Below are positions 36,845 to 45,892 of a stretch of 64,000 nt of DNA, piece after piece (within the stretch, counting starts at the first letter, position 1; each line of letters begins with the position of its first letter). Under the pieces are notes generated by a model. It saw only the letters and a list, made by a program, of their open reading frames with translations, was not told where the DNA came from and did no database searches. Position numbers and translations under genes: made by a program. Source of the stretch: Microcystis panniformis FACHB-1757 (GTDB lineage Bacteria > Cyanobacteriota > Cyanobacteriia > Cyanobacteriales > Microcystaceae); contig NZ_CP011339.1 in the NCBI RefSeq assembly GCF_001264245.1, forward strand, positions 3,906,001 through 3,970,000, given 5' to 3'.

Positions 36845-38123
36845 TAATTGTACTTAAATCACCAATAAAAGGTATTGCGCCATAACGACCTTGAATATAA
36901 TCTTTTTCAAAGGTATTATTATTAATATCAGCAAATTCCACCAAAGAATATAAATCTGTTGCTCCTTGATGATTTTTTTCGGTAAACCAAATTTGATCCC
37001 TCCTTAAAAATTTATGACTAAGTAAATTAATATCGTGAGTAGTAAAAATAAGTTGAGCATTTTTGGGATTAGTTTTCTGAGAATTAAATAATTCGATTAT
37101 ACTTCTAGTCATTGAAGGATGAAGTCTGGCATCCAATTCATCAATTACTAAAACTTCCCCTCTTTGCAAAGTGTCTAAAATCGGTGCTGACAGAGCCAAA
37201 ATCTTTTTAGTTCCATCAGATTCATGTTTGTCCATATCAAAAATTTCTAACTCAATCATTTTACCTGTTGAGTCATACTTTGGATGATAGGTTTTTATGG
37301 TAGCGGACTTTATTTCACCGCTAGAGTGACTGATGATATTTCTGACAACATCCGGTAAATCTTGCGGGAGACTATCTAAGGAAATTTTTCTGGTTTCTGT
37401 TTCTAGGTTGAGATTGTCAATACTTAAATCTAATTGTTTAATTAACTTAGTCACATCATCAATCAAATCTTGTCTATTAGAAAGATGCTCAAGCGTAATC
37501 TCTTTTAAGAATTCCACATCTAACCCAAACACAACACCTAAGTGACTAAACCAAGAGACAATTTCCACCGCTAGAGAATTATTAAATTGAGCCGCTAGTG
37601 ATAAAAACAGAGTATTTTTTTTTGTCAATCCTCTTAGTATATTACCTTGTTCAATATTTTTGCTATATTCTATTTTATCGTCTTGCCGATTAAAGATTTT
37701 AGTTTCACGACTTCTTGGCGTACAAAATAACCATTCGGAAACTACTCGCTTTTGAGTTACTTCAAATCCATATCTATAAGTTTTATTTTTTAGCTGAAAA
37801 ACTATTTCAAAAAAGGATGGTTTATCAACAGTTTCGGTACTTAATCTAAACGGTTCCACATCTATTTTGTCAGTGATTTGTAATTTTGCAGAATTCATGA
37901 CAAACCATCGCATAAAATTGAATGCCAGAATTAAATTACTCTTACCACTGGCATTTGCTCCATAAATAGCGGCACTTTTAAGTAAACTAAATTGTTGATT
38001 AACCTTAAAAACATTATTTTTATCAAGCTCATCATTACCACAGGCATCCTCCGCAGCTACCATGCTGAGAGTGACTACATCTTTAAAAGAGCGATAATTG
38101 CCGACACTAAATCCGATGAGCAT
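36834..38123 (-). CDS. RloA-like AAA/ABC ATPase (AbiLi-like)
   Basis: 429 residues. SVGNYRSFKDVVTLSM start, Walker A AIYGANASGKSNL, GTKKILALSAPIL (ABC-like signature region), Walker B VLVIDELDARLHP, and IFTTHDINLL (switch His). OLD/RecF-like ATPase of the RloA group. First gene of the pair. Confidence 0.87.
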   Translation of the reverse strand: MLIGFSVGNYRSFKDVVTLSMVAAEDACGNDELDKNNVFKVNQQFSLLKSAAIYGANASGKSNLILAFNFMRWFVMNSAKLQITDKIDVEPFRLSTETVDKPSFFEIVFQLKNKTYRYGFEVTQKRVVSEWLFCTPRSRETKIFNRQDDKIEYSKNIEQGNILRGLTKKNTLFLSLAAQFNNSLAVEIVSWFSHLGVVFGLDVEFLKEITLEHLSNRQDLIDDVTKLIKQLDLSIDNLNLETETRKISLDSLPQDLPDVVRNIISHSSGEIKSATIKTYHPKYDSTGKMIELEIFDMDKHESDGTKKILALSAPILDTLQRGEVLVIDELDARLHPSMTRSIIELFNSQKTNPKNAQLIFTTHDINLLSHKFLRRDQIWFTEKNHQGATDLYSLVEFADINNNTFEKDYIQGRYGAIPFIGDLSTIIGN

Positions 38124-38235
38124 TGCATATTAACCCTAACAGTCTCTAAGGAATAAAGGAGACGATACTTTTATTTTATGCACTTGTTGAGCATTTGAAC
38201 AAGAATTGTCCTCAGAATCAGCAAACAATCACTGG

Positions 38236-38265
38236 AAAAAAGGCAAGGAAAATCAATTCCTTACC
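38236..38265 (-). terminator. Terminator after chlN
   Basis: On the minus strand GGTAAGGAA pairs with TTCCTTGCC (one G-U) followed by six Ts, 30 bases after the chlN stop. Confidence 0.83.
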
Positions 38266-38293
38266 TGATGACTGTACACTTTTGACAACAAAA

Positions 38294-39694
38294 TTACACT
38301 TTTGCTGACTCTTTAACTAACTTGTCCCAACCCAATTCCTTGAGGTTATTGTTGCGACGCAGGGGACGAGTAGCTAATTCTAAAATATCTCGCGCATTGG
38401 TAAAACCATGAATTTGAGCAAAAGTAAATTCTACCGACCATTTAGTGTTAATTCCCCGCGCTTCTAAGGGATTTGCATGGGCCATTCCTGTAATCACTAA
38501 ATCGGGTTTTAACTCGTAAATGCGCTGAATCTGATTGTAGTTATCAGGTTTTTCGATAATTTTCGGGATGGGAACACCCATATCATTACAGGTTTTTTCT
38601 AGTAATGCTAATTCGGCCGCTTGGTAGCGTTTATCCATGTAGGGAATACCGATTTCATCGCAAGTCATCCCGCAACGAATTAGGAAACGCGCCAGAGAAA
38701 TTTCTAGTAAATTATCCCCCATAAAGAAGACCGATTTACCGCGCACAAGTTGCAGATAATCCTCTAAACTTTCCCAAATTTTTGCCTCTCTTTCTTCTAA
38801 TCCCTGCGGTTGTACTCCCAAAACCGAACAGATTTTTTCTATCCAAGCGCGGGTTCCATCCGGACCGATGGGAAAGGGTGCGCCAATTAATTTACACTTA
38901 CGACGACGCATTAAAGTGGTGGCAGTTCGTGATAGAAAAGGATTGACACCAGCGACATAATAACCTTCTTCAATTACTGGTAATTCAGTAAAGCGTTTGG
39001 CCGGCAACCAACCATCTATTTTAACTCCTTGTTTTTTCAATTCTAGGGTTAAATTAGTCACAATTGGGTCGGGAACGGAACCAAATAAAACTAAAGGATG
39101 ATGGTCTTTATATTCCGATTCTTCCTGTTTAATATCTTCTTTTTTACGTCCAAAAGTTAAGAGTTTCTGGATGGCATTCCGTTCTTCTTTTTCATCTTCG
39201 TGCTTAACTTTTTCGGGACATTTATGCACCATGGAAGCGAGGACGGTATCTTCTCCTTGGGTAAAGGCATAATCTAAACCATTAGCGCGTGCTGTCACGA
39301 TAGGAATACCGATTTCTGACTCTAGTTTCGGTGCTAATCCTTCTAAGTCCATTTTGATGATTTCGGTGGTACAAGTACCAATAAAAACGATAACGCTAGG
39401 GTTTCTATCTCGTTTAATTTGTAAGCAGAGGCGTTTTAGTTCTTCGTAGTCTTTTAGTTGAGCGGAAATATCCCCTTCTTCTAATTCAGCCATAGCATAA
39501 CGCGGTTCGGCGAAAATCATCACCCCCATAGCATTTTGCAGGAAGTAACCACAGGTTTTTGTGCCGATAACAAGGAAGAAACTATCTTCGATTTTTTGGT
39601 ATAACCAAGCAACACAGCTAATCGGACAAAAGGTGTGATAGTTGCCAGTTTCACAATCAAATTGTAAAGCGCTCGGTTCTTGAGTGGCGGTCAT
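38294..39694 (-). CDS. chlN: Light-independent protochlorophyllide reductase subunit N
   Basis: 466 residues, family length. With ChlB it forms the catalytic NB complex that reduces ring D of protochlorophyllide in the dark. FDCETGNYHTFCPISCVAWL carries the cluster-binding cysteines, and IGTKTCGYFLQNAMG the next one. An acidic/basic linker of about 40 residues (KHEDEKEERNAIQ) is usual in cyanobacterial ChlN. Encoded 377 bases after chlL on the same strand; chlB is not in the window. Confidence 0.97.
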   Translation of the reverse strand: MTATQEPSALQFDCETGNYHTFCPISCVAWLYQKIEDSFFLVIGTKTCGYFLQNAMGVMIFAEPRYAMAELEEGDISAQLKDYEELKRLCLQIKRDRNPSVIVFIGTCTTEIIKMDLEGLAPKLESEIGIPIVTARANGLDYAFTQGEDTVLASMVHKCPEKVKHEDEKEERNAIQKLLTFGRKKEDIKQEESEYKDHHPLVLFGSVPDPIVTNLTLELKKQGVKIDGWLPAKRFTELPVIEEGYYVAGVNPFLSRTATTLMRRRKCKLIGAPFPIGPDGTRAWIEKICSVLGVQPQGLEEREAKIWESLEDYLQLVRGKSVFFMGDNLLEISLARFLIRCGMTCDEIGIPYMDKRYQAAELALLEKTCNDMGVPIPKIIEKPDNYNQIQRIYELKPDLVITGMAHANPLEARGINTKWSVEFTFAQIHGFTNARDILELATRPLRRNNNLKELGWDKLVKESAKV

Positions 39695-40071
39695 GTTTTT
39701 TGGTTCTCCTTTAACTTGGTTTATTTAGGTTTTCTCGTTTTATCTGTTCTCTAATCTTTTGTAGTTTACTATCTTCTGATGGATTAAAAATTTCTAGTTT
39801 CTTCTTCTGACGGATCAAAATTCAATCCTCAGACTTCTACCAGTTTGTCCCCATCGGAATTAAGCTGACAAAAGAAATACATACATACTGATAACTTAAG
39901 TTCTAAAGCTGCATCGAGTTGGGTGGTGGGCCCGTGGGTAGGGTGGGTTAGGCGACGATAAGTTAGGCTATTAACTAATAAGTTAATTATTCGCCGTAAC
40001 CCACCCAGAAAAAGAGTTTATTGGTGGGTTTTGGTGGGTTACGCTGTCCCTAACCCACCCGACAAAATAAT
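39695..40071. other. chlL-chlN intergenic region with TAACCCACC palindromes
   Basis: 377 bases. The part 39941-40060 contains repeated GGTGGGTTA and TAACCCACC words: GGGTGGGTTA at 39941 faces TAACCCACCC ending 40006, and GGTGGGTTA at 40033 faces TAACCCACC at 40051 with a 9-base loop. This is a cyanobacterial REP-type palindrome; in the mRNA the hairpins lie between the two chl cistrons and could set their relative levels. The rest shows nothing. Confidence 0.7.
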
Positions 40072-40941
40072 CTAAACCATCATTAGATCTAATTCCGCCT
40101 CGGCGTTAACTTTGGGTTTATCGGCATTAAGATAGAAATCTGATAATAAAGTGAATAACTCCCGGTCGGCAGATTCTTTGGGAATAACCCCTTCTGGTTT
40201 GGCTAAAATCTGATCGGCAATATTGAGATAATAGTCACAAACGTAACTTAACATCGGGTCTTTGTCGGCCATTTCAAAGAGAGTTTGACCTTTAACTCTG
40301 GAGACGCGAATATCTTCAATTAAGGGTAAAACTTCTAACACTGGCATGGGAACATGATCTACATATTTATTAATTAAATCGCGTTTTGAGGTGCGATTAC
40401 CAATTAATCCGGCTAGTCGCAGGGGATGGGTGCGCGCTTTTTCGCGGACGGAAGCGGCGATGCGATTGGCGGCAAAAAGAGCATCAAAGCCGTTATCTGT
40501 GACAATTATGCAGTAATCGGCGTAATTTAAGGGTGCGGCAAATCCTCCACAAACCACATCCCCCAAAACATCGAACAAAATCACGTCAAATTCATCAAAA
40601 GCGTTCAATTCTTTTAATAATTTCACCGTTTCCCCGACGACGTAACCGCCACAACCGGCACCGGCCGGAGGCCCCCCCGCTTCCACGCATTTGACACCAC
40701 CGTAACCGTCATAGATAACGTCTTCGGGCCAGATGTCTTCGTAGTGAAAATCTTTTTCTTGCAGGGTATCGATGATTGTGGGAATCAGAAAGCCTGTCAG
40801 GGTGAAGGTGCTATCATGCTTGGGGTCACAGCCTATTTGTAGGACTTTTTTGCCTCTTTTGGCTAAAGCGGCCGAAATATTACAGCTTGTTGTCGATTTA
40901 CCGATGCCACCTTTTCCGTAGACTGCGAGTGTTAAAGGCAT
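40072..40941 (-). CDS. chlL: Light-independent protochlorophyllide reductase ATPase subunit L
   Basis: 289 residues, NifH-like. P-loop YGKGGIGKSTTSCNIS, switch region CDPKHDST, and the cluster cysteines in GGPPAGAGCGGYV and LGDVVCGGFAAP. Delivers electrons to ChlNB with ATP hydrolysis. First gene of the chlL-chlN unit. Confidence 0.98.
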   Translation of the reverse strand: MPLTLAVYGKGGIGKSTTSCNISAALAKRGKKVLQIGCDPKHDSTFTLTGFLIPTIIDTLQEKDFHYEDIWPEDVIYDGYGGVKCVEAGGPPAGAGCGGYVVGETVKLLKELNAFDEFDVILFDVLGDVVCGGFAAPLNYADYCIIVTDNGFDALFAANRIAASVREKARTHPLRLAGLIGNRTSKRDLINKYVDHVPMPVLEVLPLIEDIRVSRVKGQTLFEMADKDPMLSYVCDYYLNIADQILAKPEGVIPKESADRELFTLLSDFYLNADKPKVNAEAELDLMMV

Positions 40942-41400
40942 GGAAGTTCTCCTAAATGTGCGCTTGAATGGTGAGTTTGTTTATCAGTGCTTTGATCCCA
41001 ATTATTGACCATCTCCCCACCCCTTGGAAAGAGGCTCAATTTTTATCTGCTATAGCTAGAGTGAGATTGAACGCTTAAAAATTAGATAAATAATCTTTTA
41101 AAGCTTATAAAGTTTTTTAAAGTCATAAAAACTTATAAAAACAGTTTTATGTATATATTTACTTTAAATAAAAACAATAAACAAAAAACGCCAAAGCTTG
41201 ACAAAAACTCGATAAACAGGGTTTTACCGTGCCAAACCCAGACAAAAAAGGCCAAGGTAGAGCCAGTCTAGAGACTGATGTCAGATTTTCGTGAATAATC
41301 ATTACAATTTTCCCCGTCAGCAGATTAAATAAATCGATCCTGAGAAGGATGCCGAAAAAATCTGTAGTACAATTAGAACAAAGTACCTCTAGGGTTTCCC
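40942..41400. other. Divergent region upstream of chlL
   Basis: 459 bases between chlL (leftward) and the 41401 gene (rightward). Very AT-rich around 41070-41190 with repeated CTTATAAA words (AGCTTATAAAG, ACTTATAAAAAC). Likely holds the chlL promoter; no definite elements can be fixed. Confidence 0.4.
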
Positions 41401-41961
41401 ATGCGAGTTAAGCAAAAAACGCTGACTACACTCTTATTAGAGAATAAAGCTCCTAAATATCGTCCTTTTCTGGCGTTTTTTCTGGCTGGGTTTCCTTTGC
41501 TGTTTTTAGCATATTTGGTTTCTTTCCAGCGCGCTTATCTCAACTGCATGAGGTTAGGCACAAAAAGAATAGATTGTCAATATGTCCAAGAGTATAATTT
41601 TCCTGTTTCTAGTCGGGAAAATTTTTCTTTAACTCACATTAAAGCTACGGCTGTCTATCAGGAAGTTTTTATCAGTGTTGAGCAGGAAAAAACTGTTAAT
41701 AACACGGTTTTATTGGTCGGAAGAAATAACCATCTCTACATCGAGAATTTTCGGGATGTGCAGTCAGCTAGTGATTTTAAAACCCGATTTGAGAGTTTTG
41801 TGAATATACATCAAACTCAGAAAATTATTGCCAAAAGTCCCTTAGATACCTTGTCAGCACTGCTAGAACACCACCATAATTATCCCTATTATCTCTGGGG
41901 TATGTTATGCTTATTCTCTGGTCTATTGTTACCTAAAATGTCGGATGAATGCCCCCGCTAA
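41401..41961 (+). CDS. Hypothetical two-helix membrane protein
   Basis: 186 residues. Membrane helices near residues 22-43 (PFLAFFLAGFPLLFLAYLVS) and near the C-terminus (YYLWGMLCLFSGLLLP), with an external domain of about 110 residues between. No family recognised. Confidence 0.65.
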   Translation: MRVKQKTLTTLLLENKAPKYRPFLAFFLAGFPLLFLAYLVSFQRAYLNCMRLGTKRIDCQYVQEYNFPVSSRENFSLTHIKATAVYQEVFISVEQEKTVNNTVLLVGRNNHLYIENFRDVQSASDFKTRFESFVNIHQTQKIIAKSPLDTLSALLEHHHNYPYYLWGMLCLFSGLLLPKMSDECPR

Positions 41962-42123
41962 ATTTTTCGACAAGATACTCACCTTTGCGGTGGATAAAAT
42001 CAGACCAGAATATCAATGACCCTGAGCGAAGTCGAAAGGTCAGCAACGGAGCATCGATTTAATACTACCATCTATGGGTAAACTGTGTTATAATTAAACT
42101 ATCCAATGGTCGAGAATTGTTAG

Positions 42124-43410
42124 ATGCTAGTCGTAGAAGCAAAGCTAAAAAACGGAACACCAGAGCAATATCACCGGCTCGATGAAGCTATTAGAACTTC
42201 TCAGTTTGTGCGTAACTCTTGTGTTCGTCATTGGATAGAAAATAAAGGAACAACCCGCAATGATCTCCAAAAGCTTTGTGCGGTACTAGCTAACAATAAA
42301 GAGACACCTTGGGTTAATAAATTAAACTCTCAAGCTCGTCAATCGGCTGCTGATAGAGCCTGGCAATCAATTAATCGGTTTTACCAGAATTGTCATGCCA
42401 AGATACCGGGAAAAAAGGGGTTTCCTCGGTTCAAAAAGCATAGCCGTTCGGTTGAATATAAACTAACAGGATACAAACTATCTGATGATCGACGTAAAAT
42501 TAGATTTACTGATGGCTTTAAAGCAGGAGAATTTGATTTATGGTGTAGTCAAAAGACGTTAGTTTATTATTCAGAGCAACAGATTAAACGGGTAAGAGTT
42601 GTTAGACGTGCTGACGGTTATTATTGCCAGTTTCTGATTGACGTAGAACGGCAAGAATACCATAAACCGACGGGACAAATAACAGGAATTGACTTAGGGT
42701 TAAAGGAATTTTATACCAATGCCCAAGGTAATACTGTAGAGAATCCACGTTATTTAAGAAAGTCAGAAAAACGACTGAAAAAAGCACAAAGGAGATTATC
42801 AAAACGATTTTGTCAAGGAAACAAACAGTCTAAAAACTATCACAAGCAACGGATAAAAGTAGCTAGGCTTCATCTTAAAGTATCAAGACAACGTAAAGAC
42901 AAAGCAATTAAAGACGCTTTGGCGTTAGTCCAGTCTAATGATCTGGTAGTTTATGAAGCTTTAAAGGTAAGAAACTTAGTCAAAAACCGTAAGCTTGCCA
43001 AGTCTATTTCTGATGCTTCTTGGTATCAATTCACCGAATGGTTGAATTATTTTGCCAAGATTTATCGGATTGTCTGTGTTGCTGTTCCTCCCCATTTTAC
43101 TAGCCAAGATTGTTCAGTTTGCGGTACGAGAGTTCAGAAATCATTAAGCACTAGAACTCATCAATGCCCTAATTGTCAAACAGTCTTAGATAGGGATCAT
43201 AATGCAGCAATAAATATTCTTAAAAAAGGGTTACAATATTTGGGAAATCATCTCAACGGTACTGTTGGGCAAACAGAAACCGACCCAAACGCCTTGGGAG
43301 AGTCCGGCCTCTGGATTTTCAGTGGAGACATTGAGAATCTAAGTTGTCTCGTTGAACAAGGAATTTCTAACAGCAATGTGGAAAGAATCCCCCGTCACAG
43401 CGTAGCTTGA
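42124..43410 (+). CDS. tnpB: TnpB, IS1341-type RNA-guided nuclease
   Basis: 428 residues, full length. RuvC residues: Asp in ITGIDLGLKEFYTN, Glu in LVVYEALKVRNL, Asp in LDRDHNAAINIL. Zinc ribbon CSVCG...CPNC. TnpB proteins cut DNA guided by an RNA made from the element's right end and help keep the element in place. No TnpA is present, so this is a solo copy. The C-terminal 40 residues read over the element's end. Confidence 0.93.
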   Translation: MLVVEAKLKNGTPEQYHRLDEAIRTSQFVRNSCVRHWIENKGTTRNDLQKLCAVLANNKETPWVNKLNSQARQSAADRAWQSINRFYQNCHAKIPGKKGFPRFKKHSRSVEYKLTGYKLSDDRRKIRFTDGFKAGEFDLWCSQKTLVYYSEQQIKRVRVVRRADGYYCQFLIDVERQEYHKPTGQITGIDLGLKEFYTNAQGNTVENPRYLRKSEKRLKKAQRRLSKRFCQGNKQSKNYHKQRIKVARLHLKVSRQRKDKAIKDALALVQSNDLVVYEALKVRNLVKNRKLAKSISDASWYQFTEWLNYFAKIYRIVCVAVPPHFTSQDCSVCGTRVQKSLSTRTHQCPNCQTVLDRDHNAAINILKKGLQYLGNHLNGTVGQTETDPNALGESGLWIFSGDIENLSCLVEQGISNSNVERIPRHSVA

Positions 43411-43418
43411 CGGTGGGA
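43388..43418 (+). ncRNA. Right-end hairpin, probable omega-RNA 3' part
   Basis: TCCCCCGTCA pairs with TGACGGTGGGA around GCGTAGC, overlapping the tnpB stop. This type of hairpin ends IS1341/IS605 elements, and the TnpB guide RNA normally covers it, with the guide just beyond (from about 43419). Only the hairpin is seen; transcript limits are inferred. Confidence 0.6.
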
Positions 43419-43426
43419 GTATGTCA

Positions 43427-43519
43427 ATGGAATCTATCAGTAACGGAAAAAGGGAAGAAAAAATCCTGGCAATGATTGCCGAAAAGTTAAACTTAACTCA
43501 AGAGGAAGTGTTAATCTAA
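43427..43519 (+). CDS. Possible 30-residue ORF before a small membrane protein
   Basis: Reads MESISNGKREEKILAMIAEK then LNLTQEEVLI and stop, an amphipathic helical peptide. It starts just after the TnpB element end and stops 4 bases before the next gene. It may be the C-terminal stump of a gene cut by the element, since its composition looks like real coding sequence. Confidence 0.4.
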   Translation: MESISNGKREEKILAMIAEKLNLTQEEVLI

Positions 43520-43523
43520 GTAA

Positions 43524-43709
43524 ATGCGCTCAAATTCTAGCTATTTAAAGTCTCTTTTTCTCGGTTTCCTATTAGTGACCGTGTTAGTTTATATATTGCG
43601 CGGCATGGGAATATTATCTTTTTTACCCGGGGGATTAATTTTGTTATTAATTCTGTCCTCCGTGGTGACGGGAATCCTCTACGGAATCGATAAAACCCGC
43701 CGTTTTTAG
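43524..43709 (+). CDS. Small two-helix membrane protein
   Basis: 61 residues, helices YLKSLFLGFLLVTVLVYIL and PGGLILLLILSSVVTGILYG, then a basic C-terminus. No family recognised. Closely spaced after the 43427 ORF. Confidence 0.6.
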   Translation: MRSNSSYLKSLFLGFLLVTVLVYILRGMGILSFLPGGLILLLILSSVVTGILYGIDKTRRF

Positions 43710-43811
43710 GAAAATATTGGCTCTTCCTTCCAGACAGAAACGAGAAGAGTCGAACGGTTCTAACGTCAATGTCAAGATTGCGGTCGTTAGTTTCTGAGCA
43801 ATCCCACTGAG

Positions 43812-43855
43812 AAAAATATCGGCTGCATCTCCTATTTGCGATATGAGATGCAGCC
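43812..43855 (-). terminator. Terminator after ispH
   Basis: GGCTGCATCTC (43821) and GAGATGCAGCC (43845) form a perfect 11-bp stem; on the minus strand TTTTT follows within five bases. It lies between the convergent 43524 gene and ispH. Confidence 0.75.
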
Positions 43856-43884
43856 ATTGCCAAAAGCTAACACACCTAGGCTAA

Positions 43885-45093
43885 TTAACTGGGGACTAAA
43901 GAAGATTTGAGCGCAAAAATTTTCTCGATTACCTCTTCTACCACCTTATCGGGAGTGGAAGCACCAGAAGTCACTCCGACGATAATTTTTCCCTCATTTA
44001 ACCAGTTATCGGTGATGATTAAATCGCCACCTAAAGGTTTATGTTCGATGCGATTACCGGGGAGAATGCGCTCGGCACTATCGATATGATAGGAGGGAAT
44101 GGCACGCTCGATCGCTATTTCCTGTAGGTGAGTGGTATTAGAGGAATTATAACCGCCAATTACCACCATTAAAGAAAGCGGTTCTTTCACCAGTTCAAAC
44201 ATGGCATCTTGACGCTCTTGAGTGGCATCACAGATGGTATTAAAACTCATGAAATGATCTTTAAAATCGATCGGTCCGTACTTTCTCAACATAGTATGCT
44301 CGAAGAGTTTGCCAATTGCCTCCGTTTCACTTTTCAGCATCGTGGTTTGATTGGCAATACCAATATAATCTAGATCGCGATCGGGATCGAAACCCTGGGA
44401 ATGAGCATTTTTAAACTTCTCTAAAAACTCGTTTTTATCGCCACCGTGGAGAATATAATTAGCGACATAATTAGCTTGAGCCAAATTTAAAACGATTAGA
44501 TAAGTGCCAGCAAAAGAGCTAGTGGCGATCGTTTCTTCGTGATTATATTTCCCGTGAATAATCGAAGTGTGGTCGCTTTTTTTGTGTTTTTCCACGGAAT
44601 TCCACACCTTAGAAACCCAGGGACAAGTTGTATCCACAATCATGCAACCCTTATCGTTAAGTATTTGCATTTCCGAGACACTGGCCCCAAAAGCAGGTAA
44701 AATCACCACATCCCCCGATTCCACCACAGTAAAGTCTTTTTGGCCATTTTCGACCGGAATAAAACCCACGGCCATGGAGCGCAGACGCTGATTAACCGAG
44801 GGATTGTGAATAATTTCGTTAGTAATCCAGATACGTTCCTGGGGAAAATGTTGACGAGTTTCGTAGGCCATAGCAACAGCGCGTTCTACCCCCCAACAAA
44901 AACCAAAAGCTTGAGCGAGATAGATCGTCACGTCACCCCGTTGTAAACGATAATTATTTTCGCGAATTTTTTGGATCAGGTCGCTTTGATACTCATTGGT
45001 CATCGCATCCATTACTTCCTCTTTGTGACCGAATCCCTTGCGGTTATAGTTATCCGACTGCTGTAGGGTGCGTTTAAAGGATTTTGTATCCAT
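43885..45093 (-). CDS. ispH: 4-hydroxy-3-methylbut-2-enyl diphosphate reductase
   Basis: 402 residues, the cyanobacterial/plant-length form. Last step of the MEP pathway, giving IPP and DMAPP. Cluster cysteines in QAFGFCWGVERAV, VDTTCPWVSKVW and NTICDATQERQDA; VIGGYNSSNTTHL and VTSGASTPDKVVEEV are family motifs. Start MDTKSFKRTLQQSDNYNRKG agrees with related proteins. Confidence 0.97.
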   Translation of the reverse strand: MDTKSFKRTLQQSDNYNRKGFGHKEEVMDAMTNEYQSDLIQKIRENNYRLQRGDVTIYLAQAFGFCWGVERAVAMAYETRQHFPQERIWITNEIIHNPSVNQRLRSMAVGFIPVENGQKDFTVVESGDVVILPAFGASVSEMQILNDKGCMIVDTTCPWVSKVWNSVEKHKKSDHTSIIHGKYNHEETIATSSFAGTYLIVLNLAQANYVANYILHGGDKNEFLEKFKNAHSQGFDPDRDLDYIGIANQTTMLKSETEAIGKLFEHTMLRKYGPIDFKDHFMSFNTICDATQERQDAMFELVKEPLSLMVVIGGYNSSNTTHLQEIAIERAIPSYHIDSAERILPGNRIEHKPLGGDLIITDNWLNEGKIIVGVTSGASTPDKVVEEVIEKIFALKSSLVPS

Positions 45094-45187
45094 GATTCTC
45101 TGATAGGGGTATTGGTGGCGCTAAATTGGGCGAGACAGTAGCTTGCCATATATTAAAAATACCTTATCTAGTCAGCGCAGGAAGCTT

Positions 45188-45661
45188 TTAGAGACGAGAG
45201 AGAAATTCCTCGTCGATATCGTAACCAAACTGTTGAGCGAAAAATTTTAAGCGAGATAAAGCAGGAATTTGCTGACTTTTCAGCCAATCAGACAAAATAA
45301 AGAGTTTTTGCATCACAAAAATCTCTAAAGCTTCGGGGTTATATTGAATTCCTTCCCCGCGATGGAATTGATGCGGGACCAACATAGCAGCATAGCGGGC
45401 GATTTCTCCCTGTTTTGGGTCAAGAATAAAGATTAGCCAGGGATAAACCGCATCTAAACGCAAAAACCACAGCCTGACTTCCGGTATCTCCGATAATTCC
45501 CGCATATCACCCTCAGCACGAGGATAATCTATCTCTAATTGTAGAGCTTGTTCCAGTTTGGCGATCGCTGATCGGGACTGATAATCTTGAATAATATTCT
45601 CTAAGGATGAGAGATCGAGATTTTGAATCTGATTGGGGTTAAGAGCGATTTTGACAGTCAT
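45188..45661 (-). CDS. CRR6-type NDH-1 (NdhI) maturation factor
   Basis: 157 residues from ATG 45661 (MTVKIALNPNQIQNLDLSSL); a longer frame to 45754 has no support. Core ELSEIPEVRLWFLRLDAVYP, GEIARYAAMLVPHQFHRGEG and IQYNPEALEIFVMQKLF is the CRR6 signature as I remember it. CRR6 helps assemble the hydrophilic arm of NDH-1 in cyanobacteria and chloroplasts. Confidence 0.82.
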   Translation of the reverse strand: MTVKIALNPNQIQNLDLSSLENIIQDYQSRSAIAKLEQALQLEIDYPRAEGDMRELSEIPEVRLWFLRLDAVYPWLIFILDPKQGEIARYAAMLVPHQFHRGEGIQYNPEALEIFVMQKLFILSDWLKSQQIPALSRLKFFAQQFGYDIDEEFLSRL

Positions 45662-45782
45662 AGGGGCAAATAAAAGGTTATATCGGGCAAAATTACGGTT
45701 TTTTATCCCTAGATCACAATGATCTATCTCAGAAAGTACCCTCGATCGGGACAAAAAAACTAAGTATGACTATTCTCTCACT

Positions 45783-45880
45783 CCAGAGCGAGAGAGGGAA
45801 ACCAGACAAAAATCCTCATCATTGGATTTCTCCCACAATTTAACCTCCCCTGCACACCGGGGTTTTTTAGTCGGCAAAAT
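45783..45880. repeat. Segment X: terminator-like repeat beside the lasso exporter
   Basis: ATTGGATTTCTCCCACAATT then CCCC..GGGG and TTTTTTAG (45847-45868). A near-identical segment lies at 53600-53700, after the relic lasso cluster. On the plus strand it resembles a terminator. Here no plus-strand gene precedes it, so it probably marks an end of the duplicated lasso unit. Confidence 0.6.
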
Positions 45881-45892
45881 CGGCAACTCAGG

